A stretch of 64,000 bases of DNA from Undibacterium_A arcticum (GTDB lineage: Bacteria; Pseudomonadota; Gammaproteobacteria; Burkholderiales; Burkholderiaceae_D). Both the position numbers and the translations under genes were made by a program. The DNA lies in NCBI RefSeq assembly GCF_042660705.1, contig NZ_JBHSUQ010000002.1. One strand, written 5' to 3'. Below the pieces are notes generated by a model. The model did no database searches. It was not told the origin of the DNA and saw nothing but the letters and a program-made list of their open reading frames with translations. Of the stretch, positions 63,906-64,000 are shown piece by piece; position 1 is the stretch's first letter, and every line of letters begins with the position of its first letter.

Positions 63906-64000
63906 ATGAGAGGACCTAAAGTGGGGGATAAATTCATCATCTGGACATCGGAGGACTGGACGACCTTTGCAAAAGCATTCATGAAAACGTTCCCGGACAG
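63906..64000 (+). CDS. Start of an unidentified gene running off the window
   Basis: ATG at 63906 opens a frame that stays open to the end (begins MRGPKVGDKFIIWTSEDWTT). GTG at 63921 is an alternative start. Too little is present to name it. Confidence 0.4.
   Translation, partial: MRGPKVGDKFIIWTSEDWTTFAKAFMKTFPD

Overview
The window reads as a piece of a large plasmid (or plasmid-like conjugative replicon) of a beta-proteobacterium, most likely order Burkholderiales and perhaps Oxalobacteraceae. The grounds are an iteron-type RepB/Rep_3 initiator with its origin (45.5-48.0 kb), a ParA/ParB pair with a palindrome array (22.9-25.5 kb), KfrA, a TraB-like nitrilase, a PRTRC cassette (ParB-related, ThiF-related cassette; 33.1-40.2 kb) and the VWA / DUF3150 / CobS-like ATPase set that often accompanies PRTRC on big plasmids. 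No rRNA or tRNA gene was seen. The host assignment is inference from protein style only.

Layout. 0-4.2 kb: truncated primase, CobT-like VWA protein, DUF3150 protein. 4.5-12.3 kb: an insertion-like segment holding an nrdA 3' fragment, an orphan double-glycine leader peptide gene and a tyrosine/homogentisate catabolism cluster (LuxR regulator, MFS transporter, hmgA remnant, fahA), bracketed by a 65-bp inverted repeat. 12.4-16.7 kb: SSB, CobS/MoxR-like ATPase and small backbone genes. 17.6-20.5 kb (+): a backbone gene of unknown function, a UvrD-like helicase and HU. 20.6-29.7 kb (-): TraB, ParB, ParA, a parS-like array, two bactofilins with a hidden 44-aa membrane protein between them, a Pro-rich membrane protein and a recombination-directionality-like protein. 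30.0-31.6 kb (+): RecE-like nuclease and a Tat-exported DUF882 peptidase. 31.7-40.2 kb (-): two unknown genes and PRTRC ThiF-A-B-F-C-ParB, with an IS21-family element (6-bp target duplication) inserted into gene A. 40.5-45.4 kb: small backbone genes, tyrosine recombinase, KfrA. 45.5-48.0 kb: Rep and iterons. 48.1-55.0 kb: small genes, secreted endonuclease, a second recombinase, BrnT/BrnA toxin-antitoxin. 55.3-63.5 kb: a composite-like Mu-type transposon with inverted ends carrying a redox island (F420-dependent-reductase-like proteins, SnoaL-like proteins, SDR, methyltransferase, HxlR regulator).

Two features cut across the map. First, at least fourteen minus-strand backbone genes are preceded by a variable but structurally constant leader: a small GCTGR/YCAGC stem-loop, a TTCTCAACCC-like block, then a GC-rich hairpin just before the ribosome binding site. 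The paired bases co-vary between copies. This looks like a plasmid-wide family of structured 5' leaders and is the best candidate here for an undescribed regulatory system. Second, more than a dozen conserved genes are split by single-base indels, mostly one base missing from a homopolymer (DUF3150, CobS-like ATPase twice, UvrD twice, HU, TraB, tyrosine recombinase, Rep and others). Sequencing error is the simplest explanation, so these genes are annotated as whole loci spanning the shift.

How the genes fit together: Rep/iterons/KfrA replicate and control the plasmid. ParABS, possibly scaffolded by the adjacent bactofilins, segregates it. SSB, UvrD, RecE-like nuclease, HU, primase and PRTRC are a DNA-processing backbone. 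The homogentisate cluster and the HxlR redox island are cargo.
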